From Mangrovimicrobium sp033283265 (GTDB taxonomy: Bacteria; Pseudomonadota; Gammaproteobacteria; Pseudomonadales; Halieaceae), in assembly GCA_033283265.1 (NCBI GenBank), contig JAWMQN010000005.1, forward strand, positions 1 through 64,000: 64,000 nucleotides of DNA, read 5' to 3'. Of the stretch, positions 33,290 through 42,890 are shown in pieces. The position numbers were made by a program, and so were the translations under genes. The notes beneath the pieces are model-generated. The model saw only the letters and a program-made list of their open reading frames with translations. It was not told the origin of the DNA and ran no database searches. How positions within the stretch are numbered: the stretch's first letter is position 1; every line of letters starts with the position of its first letter.

Positions 33290-34669
33290 ATGCCCAACCA
33301 GCGAGTCCTGATCGTCGACGATGAACCCGATATCCGCGAGCTGCTGGACATCACCCTCTCACGCATGGGGCTGGATACCGTCTGCGCCGCCACCCTGGGC
33401 GAGGCCAAGGAGGCACTGGCCAGCGCCGCGCCCGATCTCTGCCTCACCGACATGAAGCTGCCGGACGGCAACGGCATCAGCCTGGTGGAGTTCATCCAGC
33501 AGGAACACCCCCAGGTCCCGGTGGCGATGATCACCGCCCACGGCAGTGTGGAAACTGCCATCACCGCGCTCAAGGCCGGCGCCTTCGACTTCATCAGCAA
33601 GCCGATAGAACTGGAGGTACTGCGCAAGCTGGTGAGCAACGCCCTGCAACTGGTGGTAAATGGCGGGCGCAAGGCGACGGATGTCGAGCGGGACATGATC
33701 GGTGAAACCAGCGCCATCCGCTCCCTGCGCAAGCAGATCACCAAGCTCGCCCGCAGCCAGGCCCCGGTCCACATCCGCGGCGAGTCGGGCAGTGGCAAGG
33801 AGGTGGTCGCACGCCTGATTCACAACAACGGGCCGCGCTCGTCGGGAAGCTTCATCGCCGTGAACTGCGGTGCGATCCCCCCAGACCTGATGGAGAGCGA
33901 ACTGTTCGGCCACAGGAAGGGCAGCTTCACCGGCGCCACCAGCGACAAGCCCGGACTGTTCCAGGCCGCCGCGGGCGGCACCCTGTTCCTCGACGAAGTC
34001 GCGGACCTGCCGCTGGCCATGCAGGTGAAGCTGTTGCGGGCTATCCAGGAAAAGGCCGTGCGCCCGGTCGGCGCCAGTGAAGAGCAGCCGACGGACGTAC
34101 GCATCCTCAGCGCAACGCACAAGAACCTCGCTGCCGAAGTGGAGGCCGGGCGGTTTCGCAACGACCTCTATTACCGCATCAACGTCATCGACCTCTACGT
34201 CCCCAGCCTGCGCGAACGCATGGACGACCTGCCGGCGCTGGCGCATCACCTGCTGCAGAAGATCGCGGCCGAACACGGAGCGGACGGAATGCGCTTACAC
34301 CCCTCCGCCATCCAGGCGCTGGGTGAATACAGTTTCCCGGGCAATATCCGCGAGTTGGAAAATATCCTCGAGCGCTCGCTGGCGCTGGCGGAGGACGACA
34401 CGATTACCGCGGATGACCTGCAGTTCTCCCAGATGACCCCGCGCAGCCCGACGGCGCGCACCCGCAAATCCGACCGCGAGGGCAGCCATATGTGGACGGC
34501 GGAGGAGGCCTACGGGGATCTGGAAGGGTACCTTGAAGATATCGAAAAACAGATTCTCAGCGCGGCGCTGGAGGAATCGCGCTGGAACAAGACCTCCACG
34601 GCCAAGCTGCTTGGTATCAGCTTTCGCAGTTTGCGCTATCGGCTGAAGAAACTCGGGCTGGAAGACTGA
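33290..34669 (+). CDS. pilR: PilR, sigma-54-dependent response regulator
   Basis: A 459-residue NtrC-type regulator. The receiver domain has phospho-acceptor D54. The AAA+ domain has the Walker motif GESGSGKEV and the sigma-54-contacting GSFTGAT. The C-terminal Fis-type helix-turn-helix is in NKTSTAKLLGISFRSLRYRLKKLG. The ATG follows the pilS stop directly. It should activate the major pilin promoter, which is not in this window. Confidence 0.95.
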   Translation: MPNQRVLIVDDEPDIRELLDITLSRMGLDTVCAATLGEAKEALASAAPDLCLTDMKLPDGNGISLVEFIQQEHPQVPVAMITAHGSVETAITALKAGAFDFISKPIELEVLRKLVSNALQLVVNGGRKATDVERDMIGETSAIRSLRKQITKLARSQAPVHIRGESGSGKEVVARLIHNNGPRSSGSFIAVNCGAIPPDLMESELFGHRKGSFTGATSDKPGLFQAAAGGTLFLDEVADLPLAMQVKLLRAIQEKAVRPVGASEEQPTDVRILSATHKNLAAEVEAGRFRNDLYYRINVIDLYVPSLRERMDDLPALAHHLLQKIAAEHGADGMRLHPSAIQALGEYSFPGNIRELENILERSLALAEDDTITADDLQFSQMTPRSPTARTRKSDREGSHMWTAEEAYGDLEGYLEDIEKQILSAALEESRWNKTSTAKLLGISFRSLRYRLKKLGLED

Positions 34670-34709
34670 ACGCAGCGCGCTCGGGCCTGCGCAGGAAAGT
34701 GCTGGCAGT

Positions 34710-35261
34710 TCAAGCGGGGCAGACCCCCCACCCCCTTTCCGTGCGTGGCCGGCCAATAATATTCAGCACAATGTTGAAGGACTCGATATCCGGCCGAGCC
34801 ACTGAGCAGAACATCAGGGTACGATTGCGCCGCGAACTGCCATCCGGCCTGTAAACGATTTTTTCCGCTGCATCCACGCTACCTGCGCGGTTGGTGATCG
34901 ACAACCCCGCCCGCAGTGCGGGTGCCGCGCGCAGCACCGGCTCGTCGGCGTCCAGTTCGCGATTCCGGTTGTTATCGGGGAAGACCACCCAGCCGTCACG
35001 GAACACCCCCGCACAATCGCGCTCGCCCCCACTGCCCAGCCGCGAGGGACACATGACGACTGTCTGATTGCGCTTGATCGCCTCGCTGCGTGTGAACAGG
35101 ATATCCCCGAGCATGCCCTGCATCTGGGTTCGCATCCGGGCGGTTTCACCTGTCTGCCGAAAACCCGGCACCCCGATACCCAACACAATGCCGAGGATCG
35201 TCAGCACAATAAGCAGCTCAACCAGCGTAAAACCAGCACCCCGAGCAGTTGATCCATCCAT
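34710..35261 (-). CDS. fimT: second GspH/FimT-type pseudopilin
   Basis: A 183-residue prepilin, GAG-FTLVELLIVLTILGIVLGIGVPGF, with glutamate +5 and a C-terminal domain with three cysteines (MCPSRL, RDCAGVF, MFCSVA) plus a terminal GVCPA. It is about 16 kb away from the other FimT-type gene but in the position fimT has in Pseudomonas, between pilR and ispH. I start at the ATG preceded by GGAGGAGGG. It is convergent with pilR. Confidence 0.87.
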   Translation of the reverse strand: MDGSTARGAGFTLVELLIVLTILGIVLGIGVPGFRQTGETARMRTQMQGMLGDILFTRSEAIKRNQTVVMCPSRLGSGGERDCAGVFRDGWVVFPDNNRNRELDADEPVLRAAPALRAGLSITNRAGSVDAAEKIVYRPDGSSRRNRTLMFCSVARPDIESFNIVLNIIGRPRTERGWGVCPA

Positions 35262-35362
35262 GTATCCGCCCTCCTCCAACCAGCGTAGGCAGAGGTAGGC
35301 AGCGCACCAGCAATCGGCCGCATATCATGGAAATGGCTGGAATTGCCCGCCGGGGCGGGAGG

Positions 35363-36313
35363 CTAGAGCTGTACTGCGTCGATGCGCAATTCGCGCGGCA
35401 GGGAGAAGGTGACGTTTTCCGGCCGCCCCTCGACTTCCTCCGGGGCATCGGCGCCCAGCGCGCGCAGACCCTCGATGACCTCCTGCACGAGGTTCTCAGG
35501 GGCGGAGGCGCCGGCAGTCACGCCGATATTGTGCTTGCCGCCGAGCCAGGCCGGGTCGATATCCTCGGCGCCGTCGAGCAGGTAGGCCTCCGCTCCCATA
35601 CGCTCGGCGAGTTCGCGCAGGCGGTTGGAATTGGAGGAATTGGGCGAGCCCACCACCAGCACCAGATCGCACTGGGCGGCCAGTTGGCGCACCGCGTCCT
35701 GGCGGTTCTGGGTGGCGTAGCAGATATCGTCCTTGCGCGGCCCCTCGATCTGCGGAAAACGCTGGCGCAGGGTGTCGATCACCCGCGCGGTGTCGTCCAT
35801 GGACAGGGTAGTCTGGGTGACGTAGGACAACAGCTCGGGGTATCGCACTTCCAGCGTCGCCGCCTGCTCTTCATCCTCGATCAGGTAAATCTCGCCCCCG
35901 GCGGCATGGTCGTACTGGCCCATGGTGCCCTCGACTTCCGGGTGGCCGGCGTGGCCGATCAGTACGCACTCGCGGCCCGCGGCGCTGAAGCGCGCCACCT
36001 CGATATGGACCTTGGTCACCAGCGGGCAGGTGGCGTCGAACACTCGCAGCTTGCGCCGGCCGGCTTCCTGCTGGACTGCCTGGGAGACCCCGTGGGCGCT
36101 GAAAATGACAATATTGTCGTCGGGCACCTCGTCGAGTTCATCGACAAAAATGGCGCCGCGGGAGCGCAGGTCCTCGACCACGAACTTGTTGTGGACCACT
36201 TCATGGCGCACATAGATGGGCGCGCCGAACACCTCCAGCGCGCGATTGACGATATCGATCGCCCGGTCCACACCGGCGCAGAAACCGCGGGGATTGGCGA
36301 GCAGGATTTTCAT
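35363..36313 (-). CDS. ispH: IspH, 4-hydroxy-3-methylbut-2-enyl diphosphate reductase
   Basis: A 316-residue [4Fe-4S] enzyme that ends the MEP isoprenoid pathway, giving IPP and DMAPP. The three cluster cysteines are visible in GFCAGVDRAI, DATCPLVTKV and DDICYATQNR. The start overlaps the fkpB stop by one base. It is the last gene of a tight murJ-ribF-ileS-lspA-fkpB-ispH run. Confidence 0.97.
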   Translation of the reverse strand: MKILLANPRGFCAGVDRAIDIVNRALEVFGAPIYVRHEVVHNKFVVEDLRSRGAIFVDELDEVPDDNIVIFSAHGVSQAVQQEAGRRKLRVFDATCPLVTKVHIEVARFSAAGRECVLIGHAGHPEVEGTMGQYDHAAGGEIYLIEDEEQAATLEVRYPELLSYVTQTTLSMDDTARVIDTLRQRFPQIEGPRKDDICYATQNRQDAVRQLAAQCDLVLVVGSPNSSNSNRLRELAERMGAEAYLLDGAEDIDPAWLGGKHNIGVTAGASAPENLVQEVIEGLRALGADAPEEVEGRPENVTFSLPRELRIDAVQL

Positions 36314-36768
36314 CAGTGCAGCTCCAGGGGTTCCACCCGGTGAATCAGCACATCGAACAGTATAGTGCGCCCGGCCAGCGGGTGGTTGAAATCCACGGTG
36401 ACCTCGTCCTCGTCGAAGGCGATGATCATGCCGGGCAACTCGCCACCACTGGCGTCGGCAAAGGAGAACACCAGGCCGACTTGCAGGTCGACGTCCTCAT
36501 CGAAGTGCTCGCGCTTGACGGACTGCACATTCTGCTCATTGGGCTGGCCGAAGGCGTCTTCCGGCGGCACCGTGAACATTTGCCGTTCGCCCGCAGTCAT
36601 GCCGAACAGGCGCCGCTCGAAGCCCGGCAGGAGGGAGCCGTCACCCACGGCGAAATCCACCACGTCGGTACCGAAGTTGGAGTCGACTTCGGAGCCATCC
36701 TCCAGGCTCACGGAAAAATTCAGGAACACCCGGGTGCCCTCGGACACGGGAACAGTAATTTCGGTCAT
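36313..36768 (-). CDS. fkpB: FkpB/SlpA, FKBP-type peptidyl-prolyl isomerase
   Basis: A 151-residue SlyD-like FKBP. The FKBP fold is interrupted by the insert-in-flap domain near residues 70-120 (SVKREHFDEDVDLQVGLVFSF). It catalyses proline isomerisation and has chaperone activity. The ATG overlaps the lspA stop by four bases. Its place between lspA and ispH is conserved in gammaproteobacteria. Confidence 0.93.
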   Translation of the reverse strand: MTEITVPVSEGTRVFLNFSVSLEDGSEVDSNFGTDVVDFAVGDGSLLPGFERRLFGMTAGERQMFTVPPEDAFGQPNEQNVQSVKREHFDEDVDLQVGLVFSFADASGGELPGMIIAFDEDEVTVDFNHPLAGRTILFDVLIHRVEPLELH

Positions 36769-37241
36769 GCTTTCTCCTGCTCCCGGTTAAGGAAGCTGTC
36801 GAGTATCAGGCAGCCGGCGCCGACGGTAATCGCCGAATCGGCCAGGTTGAAGGCGGGAAAGTAGGCGTCGTTCCAGTGTACCGAGATGAAGTCCACCACG
36901 TAACCGAGCGCCACCCTGTCCCACAGATTGCCGAGCGCGCCACCGAGAATCAAGCCGAGCCCGAGCGCCAGCACCCAGTGCGCACGCGGTACGAACACCA
37001 GCCAGGCGGCGATGGCGATACTCATCACCATGGCGATACCGGTGAACAGCCAGCGCTGCCAGCCACCGGCGTTACTGAGGAAACTGAAGGCCGCGCCGGG
37101 ATTGTGGTGCAAGGTCAGGTCGAACCAGAAGAACACCGGCAGCGGCCGGCCGTAATCGAGGTTGGCGCTGGCCAGGCCCTTGGTGTACTGGTCCAGCAGC
37201 ACCACCACCAGCGCCAGGACATACCAGAAAACAACACGCAT
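36765..37241 (-). CDS. lspA: LspA, signal peptidase II
   Basis: A 158-residue four-helix membrane protease that cleaves prolipoproteins. The catalytic aspartates lie in GNLWDRVALGYVVDFISV and FNLADSAI. The ATG giving MRVVFWYVLALVVVLLDQYTKG lies five bases after the ileS stop; the frame extends upstream through ileS but is spurious there. Confidence 0.96.
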   Translation of the reverse strand: MRVVFWYVLALVVVLLDQYTKGLASANLDYGRPLPVFFWFDLTLHHNPGAAFSFLSNAGGWQRWLFTGIAMVMSIAIAAWLVFVPRAHWVLALGLGLILGGALGNLWDRVALGYVVDFISVHWNDAYFPAFNLADSAITVGAGCLILDSFLNREQEKA

Positions 37242-37245
37242 GCGA

Positions 37246-40050
37246 TCAGGCAAAACGGCGCTGCTCACCTTCGCCGTCGACGTTCTCCACACAGCGGCCA
37301 CACAGGGTCGGGTGCGCGGCAATGCTGCCGACCTCCGGGCGCCGGTGCCAGCAGCGCTCGCACTTCTCGTCGCCGGAGACTTCCACCCGCAGGCACAGGC
37401 CGTCGATCTCGGTTGCCGCGGCATCCGCTGGCGCTTCAGCCAGCGGCGCCAGTGTGGCGCCGGAGGTAATCAGCACGAAGCGCAGCTCCTCGCCGATCTC
37501 GCCCAGCGCCGTGAGCAACTCGTCCCTGCAGTAGAGGGTCACCGCCGTATCCAGCGAACCGCGCACCTTGCCCGCGCCGCGCTGGACCTCGATCTCCTTG
37601 TTTACCGCGTCGCGCACATTCATGACCTCGCGCCAGTAGGCACGGCCCAGGGCCTCGTCGTCGCCAAGCGTAGCGAGTTGGCCGTACCACTCTACCAGGA
37701 ACACGGACTCCGCCCGCGCACCGGGCAGGTTTTCCCAGATCTCCTCGGCGGTGAAGCTGAGAATCGGGGCCATCCAGCGCACCATCGCCTCGGCGATGTG
37801 GAACATGGCGGTCTGCGCCGAGCGCCGCGCCACGGAATCGGCACGGGTGGTGTACTGGCGGTCCTTGATCACGTCGAGGTAGAAGCCGCCGAGGTCCCCG
37901 GCGCAGAAGTTGTGCAGCTTGTGGTAGATCTGGTGGAAGTGGTAGTTCTCGTAATCCTTCAGCAGTTCCGCCTGCAGGGCCGCAGCGCGGTCCACCGCCC
38001 AGCGATCCAGCGAGAGCATGTCGCCCCAGGCCAGCGCATCGCTGGCTGGCTCGAAACCGTTGAGGTTGGAGAGCAGGAAGCGCGCGGTGTTGCGGATGCG
38101 CCGGTAGGCGTCGCCGGTGCGCTTGAAGATCTCGTCGGAGACGGCGATCTCGCCGCGGAAGTCCGCCCCGGCTACCCACAGGCGCAGGATGTCCGCGCCC
38201 TGGTCGTTCATTGCCTTCTTCGCCGGGATGATGTTGCCGATCGACTTGGACATCTTGCGCCCCTCGCCATCGACGGTGAAACCGTGGGTCAGCACCGCCC
38301 TGTAGGGCGCTTCGCCGTAGGCGCCGATACCGGTCAGCAGCGAGGACTGGAACCAGCCGCGGTGCTGGTCGGAACCCTCGAGATAGAGATCGGCCGGCGA
38401 TTGCAGGCCCTCGCGCTGGCGCAGGACACAGGCGTGGGTGACACCGGAGTCGAACCAGACGTCCAGGGTGTCAGTGATTTTCTCGTAGTCCGCCGCCTCT
38501 TCGCCGAGCAGTTCCGCCGGCTCGAGCTCGAACCAGGCATCGATGCCCCTGCCCTCGATCTGCAGCGCCACCTGCTCCATCAGCTCGCGGGTGCGCGGGT
38601 GCAGCTCGCCGCTCTCGCGGTGCACGAACAGGGCGATCGGCACACCCCAGGTGCGCTGGCGGGAAATACACCAGTCGGGGCGGTTCACCAGCATGCTGTC
38701 GATGCGCGCCTTGCCCCACTCGGGCAGCCACTGCACGTTTTCCACCGCCTCCTTGGCAGCAGTGAGCAGGCCGTTCTGCTGCATGCTGACAAACCACTGC
38801 GGCGTCGCGCGGAAGATGATCGGGGTCTTGTGCCGCCAGCAGTGCGGGTAGCTGTGCTCGTACTGCTCGTGGTGCAGCAGTACGCCACGCTCCCGCAGCA
38901 GTTCCACGATTTCGGGGTTGGCCTTCATCACGTGCTGGCCGGCGAAGAACTCGGTCTCCGGCAGGTAGACACCGTTGCCACCCACCGGGTTGTAGACCTC
39001 GATGTCGTAGTGCGCGCCGACCACGAAGTCGTCCTGGCCGTGGGCCGGGGCGGTGTGCACGGCGCCGGTACCGGCCTCGGTGGTAACGTGCTCGCCGAGC
39101 ACCACCGGCACCTGCCGGTCGAGGAAGGGGTGTTGCAGCAGCTGGCGGTCGAGCGCGGCGCCCTTGCAGCGACCGAGAATTTTCAGCTCGGGCAGAGCGA
39201 AGCGCTGCGCACAGGCCTCAGCCAGTTCTTCGGCGACCAGCAGCGCGCGGCCCTCAGCCCCGATCAGCACATAGTCCAGCTCCGGGTGCAGGCTCACCGC
39301 CATGCTGGCGGGCAGGGTCCAGGGCGTGGTGGTCCAGATCGGGATGGCGATCTCGCCGCTGTAGTCGCTACCGCAGGCGGCGTTCACGGCTGCGGGATCA
39401 AGCGCTGCGTAGGCCACATCGATGGCCGGGGAGTGCTTGTCCTTGTACTCGACCTCCGCCTCGGCCAGCGCGGAACCGCAGTCGGTACACCAGTGCACCG
39501 GCTTGAAGCCCTTGTGCAGGTGGCCGTTGTCGACGATGCGGCCCAGGGCGCGCACGATGTCCGCCTCGAAACGGAAGTTCATGGTCAGGTAGGGCTCGTC
39601 CCAGTCGCCCTGTACACCCATGCGGACAAAGTCCTCGCGCTGGGCCTGCACCTGTGAGGCGGCAAATTCGCGGCACTTCTGGCGGAACTCGGCAGCGGAG
39701 ACCTTCACGCCCGGCTTGCCGACTTTTTTCTCCACGTTCAGCTCGATCGGCAGGCCGTGGCAGTCCCAGCCCGGGACATAGGGGGCATCGAAGCCGGACA
39801 GGGTTTTCGACTTGACGATAATATCCTTGAGGATCTTGTTCACCGCGTGGCCCACGTGCAACTCGCCATTGGCGTAGGGCGGGCCATCGTGGAGGATGAA
39901 TTTCGGCTTGCCGGCGCTGGCCTCGCGGATCTTCGCGTAGAGACCCATCTCCTGCCACTGCTTCAGGCGCTGCGGCTCCCGCTGGGCCAGGCTGGCCTTC
40001 ATCGGGAACGCGGTCTGCGGCAGGTTCAATGTCGCTTTGTAATCACTCAT
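37246..40050 (-). CDS. ileS: IleS, isoleucyl-tRNA synthetase
   Basis: A 934-residue class I synthetase. The HIGH motif appears as HVGH in PYANGELHVGHAVNKILKD, the KMSKS motif in GRKMSKSIGN, and a C-terminal zinc module in CERCWHRR / CGRCVENV. The central editing domain is intact by length. Four cysteines in the C-terminal zinc region fit the bacterial type. The ATG follows ribF by 20 bases. Confidence 0.98.
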   Translation of the reverse strand: MSDYKATLNLPQTAFPMKASLAQREPQRLKQWQEMGLYAKIREASAGKPKFILHDGPPYANGELHVGHAVNKILKDIIVKSKTLSGFDAPYVPGWDCHGLPIELNVEKKVGKPGVKVSAAEFRQKCREFAASQVQAQREDFVRMGVQGDWDEPYLTMNFRFEADIVRALGRIVDNGHLHKGFKPVHWCTDCGSALAEAEVEYKDKHSPAIDVAYAALDPAAVNAACGSDYSGEIAIPIWTTTPWTLPASMAVSLHPELDYVLIGAEGRALLVAEELAEACAQRFALPELKILGRCKGAALDRQLLQHPFLDRQVPVVLGEHVTTEAGTGAVHTAPAHGQDDFVVGAHYDIEVYNPVGGNGVYLPETEFFAGQHVMKANPEIVELLRERGVLLHHEQYEHSYPHCWRHKTPIIFRATPQWFVSMQQNGLLTAAKEAVENVQWLPEWGKARIDSMLVNRPDWCISRQRTWGVPIALFVHRESGELHPRTRELMEQVALQIEGRGIDAWFELEPAELLGEEAADYEKITDTLDVWFDSGVTHACVLRQREGLQSPADLYLEGSDQHRGWFQSSLLTGIGAYGEAPYRAVLTHGFTVDGEGRKMSKSIGNIIPAKKAMNDQGADILRLWVAGADFRGEIAVSDEIFKRTGDAYRRIRNTARFLLSNLNGFEPASDALAWGDMLSLDRWAVDRAAALQAELLKDYENYHFHQIYHKLHNFCAGDLGGFYLDVIKDRQYTTRADSVARRSAQTAMFHIAEAMVRWMAPILSFTAEEIWENLPGARAESVFLVEWYGQLATLGDDEALGRAYWREVMNVRDAVNKEIEVQRGAGKVRGSLDTAVTLYCRDELLTALGEIGEELRFVLITSGATLAPLAEAPADAAATEIDGLCLRVEVSGDEKCERCWHRRPEVGSIAAHPTLCGRCVENVDGEGEQRRFA

Positions 40051-40070
40051 AGGGTTACTTCAAGTTCTGC

Positions 40071-41009
40071 TCATGCCGGTTGCCCGGCGAACCAGGCTCG
40101 TGTGTTGTCGATATCCCGCAGGATGTTCGTCTTCAGCTCATCCAGCGAATCGAATTTCTGCTCCTCGCGCAGCTTGTGGCGGAAACAAACGCTTATGTGC
40201 TTGCCGTAGAGGTTGATCTTCCTGTCCAGCAGGTGCACCTCCAGGTTGGCGGTAATGCTGTCGTTCACCGTCGGCCGCACGCCGACGTTGGCGACGCCCT
40301 GCACCCGCTCAAGCCCGGCACCGCTGACCTCGACCGCAAACACGCCGGAAAGCGGCGAGCGCAGGCGGAACAGCTGCATATTCGCCGTCGGCACGCCCAG
40401 CGAGCGTCCCAGCTGGCGGCCGTAAACCACCTTGCCGGAGATGGTGTAGGGCCGCCCCAGCAGGCGTTCAGCGAGGGCGAAGTCCGCCGCCGCCAGTGCT
40501 TCGCGGATGCGGGTGCTGCTCACCCGCTCGCCCTCGAATTCGAGCGTCGCGGTGGAACAGGCCTCGAAACCGTGGGCCCGGCCCCGCTCCTGGATAAACC
40601 CCAGGTCGCCCTGGCGGGCCTTGCCGAAGCGGAAATCATCGCCCAGCACCACGTAGCGGACGCCCAGCCCCTCGACAAACACCTGCTGCACGAAGGCCTC
40701 GGCGGACATGCCGCGCAACCGCTCGTTGAAGCGAATCCGCAGCAGGCGATCGATGCCGAGCTGCTCCAGCGCACGGAACTTCTCGCTGAAGCTCATGATC
40801 CGCGCCGGGGCCTCCAGCGGTGCCAGATACTCCCGCGGCAGCGGCTCGAACACGATGACGGTCGAGGGCAGGCCCAGTTCGTCGGCCTTTCCCTTGAGAT
40901 GGGACAGCACTGCCCGATGGCCGAGATGCACCCCGTCAAAGGCGCCGATCGTGGCCACACAGCCGCGGTGTGCTGGCCGCAGGTTGTGCAGGCCGCGTAT
41001 TAACTCCAT
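40071..41009 (-). CDS. ribF: RibF, bifunctional riboflavin kinase / FAD synthetase
   Basis: A 312-residue enzyme making FMN and FAD. The N-terminal nucleotidyltransferase has GAFDGVHLGHRAVL, and the C-terminal riboflavin kinase includes GRQLGRSLGVPTAN. I start at the ATG giving MELIRGLHNL, typical of the family; the preceding in-frame codons are unlikely. It lies between murJ and ileS as usual. Confidence 0.97.
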   Translation of the reverse strand: MELIRGLHNLRPAHRGCVATIGAFDGVHLGHRAVLSHLKGKADELGLPSTVIVFEPLPREYLAPLEAPARIMSFSEKFRALEQLGIDRLLRIRFNERLRGMSAEAFVQQVFVEGLGVRYVVLGDDFRFGKARQGDLGFIQERGRAHGFEACSTATLEFEGERVSSTRIREALAAADFALAERLLGRPYTISGKVVYGRQLGRSLGVPTANMQLFRLRSPLSGVFAVEVSGAGLERVQGVANVGVRPTVNDSITANLEVHLLDRKINLYGKHISVCFRHKLREEQKFDSLDELKTNILRDIDNTRAWFAGQPA

Positions 41010-41188
41010 CGGTTCAGGGATTGCCCGGCAAAAGTAAGCGGGCAATTATAGCGAATCGGGGGGGGCTGCGAAAACTTGGAATTGGTTTTCTCTGTGGTCG
41101 CTTAATTGGCGTCCGGGTTGTTTGGCGTCGGCCGGGGTTCGGGGACTTCGTAGTCCGGGCCATCGACCGGAACCTGCCTCGCTGGGGC

Positions 41189-41218
41189 CGCAAAAGCGCC
41201 ATGGATGGCGCTTTTGCG
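41189..41218. repeat. palindromic repeat copy A (CCATGGATGG family)
   Basis: CGCAAAAGCGCCAT and ATGGCGCTTTTGCG, perfect 14-base arms around GG, in the gap between murJ and ribF. The core CCATGGATGG and the flanking GCGCTTTT recur in at least four other intergenic places of the window. On the minus strand it could also act as a weak terminator or mRNA-stabilising hairpin inside the murJ-ribF transcript. Confidence 0.8.
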
Positions 41219-41289
41219 CTTTTCGGGTAGCCCTTTCACGCGGGCAGGCCGTGAAAACCGCACCAGTGAAAGCACCGAAACGCTCAGAC

Positions 41290-42876
41290 CTACACCCCAG
41301 CCGGCGCCCGCAAATGCCGCAAACGCGTCCCACAAGCCAGGTGCGCCAGCAGATATACCGCCACCCCTGCCCCGCACAACAGCCCCAAAGCCCAGCCCCG
41401 CTGCACCAACCCCCACTCCAGCCACTGCTCCGCGGGCTGGGTGAACACCAGCAGTACCGCCGTCATCGCCAACGTGGGGACCAGCAGCCGCACGCCGTAG
41501 GAGAGCCAGCCAGGCTGCCAGCTGTAGACGCCCCGCCGCAACAGCCCGCGCAGCAAGAGCCAGGCATTGAGCCAGGCCGAGCAGCTGGTGGCCAGTGCGA
41601 GGCCCACGTGGCCGATGCCGTAGTACCACAACAGTGGCAGCACGAAGGCAACATTGAGAACCATGTTGGCGACCATGGCGACAATGCCGATCTTCACCGG
41701 CGTGCGGGTGTCCTTGCGGGCGTAGTAGCCCGGCGCCAGGACCTTGACCAGCATGAAGGCCACCAGGCCCAGGCTGTAGGCCTTCAGGCTGAGGGCGGAC
41801 ATCGCCACGTCGTTGGCTGTCAGCGCACCGTACTGGAACAGGGTGATGAGGATCGGTTCCGCCAGCAGCACCAGGGCCAGGGCTGAGGGAATGCCGATCA
41901 GCAGGATGCAGCGCATCGCCCAGTCCAGGGTGCCGGCGAACTGCTCCTCCCGCTCCGCCGCACAGTGGGCGGAAAGGTTCGGCAGGATCACCGTGGCGAT
42001 GGCGACGCCGAAGACACCCAGGGGCAGCTCGGAGAGGCGGTCGGAGTAGTAGAGCCAGGACACGCTGCCGGTGGGCAGGAAGGAGGCGATTACCGTATCC
42101 AGCAGCAGGTTGATCTGGCTTACCGAGACGCCGAACAGGGCCGGCACCATCAGTTTGAGGATGCGCCGCACGCCGCTGTGTTGTGTGTCCCAGTAGGGCC
42201 GCGGCACCAGTTCCAGCCGGTAGAGACTCGGCAGCTGGAACAGCAGCTGGACGATCCCCGCGAAAAACACCCCCCAGGCCAGGGCATAGACCGGCTCCGA
42301 GAACCAGGGCGAGGCCACCACCGCGGCAAAAATCAGCGACAGGTTGAGGAACACCGGGGTAAACGCGGGCACCGCGAAGCGCCCGTAGCTGTTGAGGATG
42401 GCGCCGCAAAAGCCGGTCATGGAGATCAGCAGCAGGTAGGGAAAAGTGATGCGAATCAGTTGTGCCGTGAGTTCAAACTTTTCCGTCTGGCCGACGAAGC
42501 CCGGCGCAAAGAGCATCGCCACCAGCGGCGAGGCGGCGACGGTCAGCGCGGTGAGCAGCAGCAGGACGCCGCCGAGCACCCCGGCCACCCGGTTGACCAG
42601 TGCCTGCACCGCAGCGTGGGCACCCTGCTCCTTGTAGTCCGCGAGCACCGGGACGAAGGCCTGGGAAAAGGCGCCCTCGGCAAACAGGCGGCGCAGGAAG
42701 TTGGGGATCTTGAAGGCGACGAAGAAGGCGTCCGCGTTGGCGCTGGCGCCGACGAAGGTAGCGATGACCACGTCCCGCACCAGGCCGAGGACCCGGGAAA
42801 TCATGGTCATCGCGCCGACCAGGGCGCTGGAGCGCAGGAGACCCGGACCCGGTTTGGCGGCGGCGGTTTCCGACAT
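41290..42876 (-). CDS. murJ: MurJ, lipid II flippase
   Basis: A 528-residue polytopic membrane protein of the MviN family, with about fourteen hydrophobic segments, that flips lipid II for peptidoglycan synthesis. Conserved segments are SRVLGLVRDVVIA and FFVAFKIPNFLRRLFAEGAFSQAF. The ATG giving MSETAAAKPGPG is chosen; the upstream open frame overlaps nudF. rpsT, which often sits beside murJ in gammaproteobacteria, is absent here. Confidence 0.97.
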   Translation of the reverse strand: MSETAAAKPGPGLLRSSALVGAMTMISRVLGLVRDVVIATFVGASANADAFFVAFKIPNFLRRLFAEGAFSQAFVPVLADYKEQGAHAAVQALVNRVAGVLGGVLLLLTALTVAASPLVAMLFAPGFVGQTEKFELTAQLIRITFPYLLLISMTGFCGAILNSYGRFAVPAFTPVFLNLSLIFAAVVASPWFSEPVYALAWGVFFAGIVQLLFQLPSLYRLELVPRPYWDTQHSGVRRILKLMVPALFGVSVSQINLLLDTVIASFLPTGSVSWLYYSDRLSELPLGVFGVAIATVILPNLSAHCAAEREEQFAGTLDWAMRCILLIGIPSALALVLLAEPILITLFQYGALTANDVAMSALSLKAYSLGLVAFMLVKVLAPGYYARKDTRTPVKIGIVAMVANMVLNVAFVLPLLWYYGIGHVGLALATSCSAWLNAWLLLRGLLRRGVYSWQPGWLSYGVRLLVPTLAMTAVLLVFTQPAEQWLEWGLVQRGWALGLLCGAGVAVYLLAHLACGTRLRHLRAPAGV

Positions 42877-42890
42877 GCAAAGTTCCGGGG

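Noticed and set aside
37162..39657. An 831-codon open frame on the plus strand opposite ileS
   Set aside because: Antisense shadow of ileS; composition is typical of a complementary frame and no protein family is recognised.
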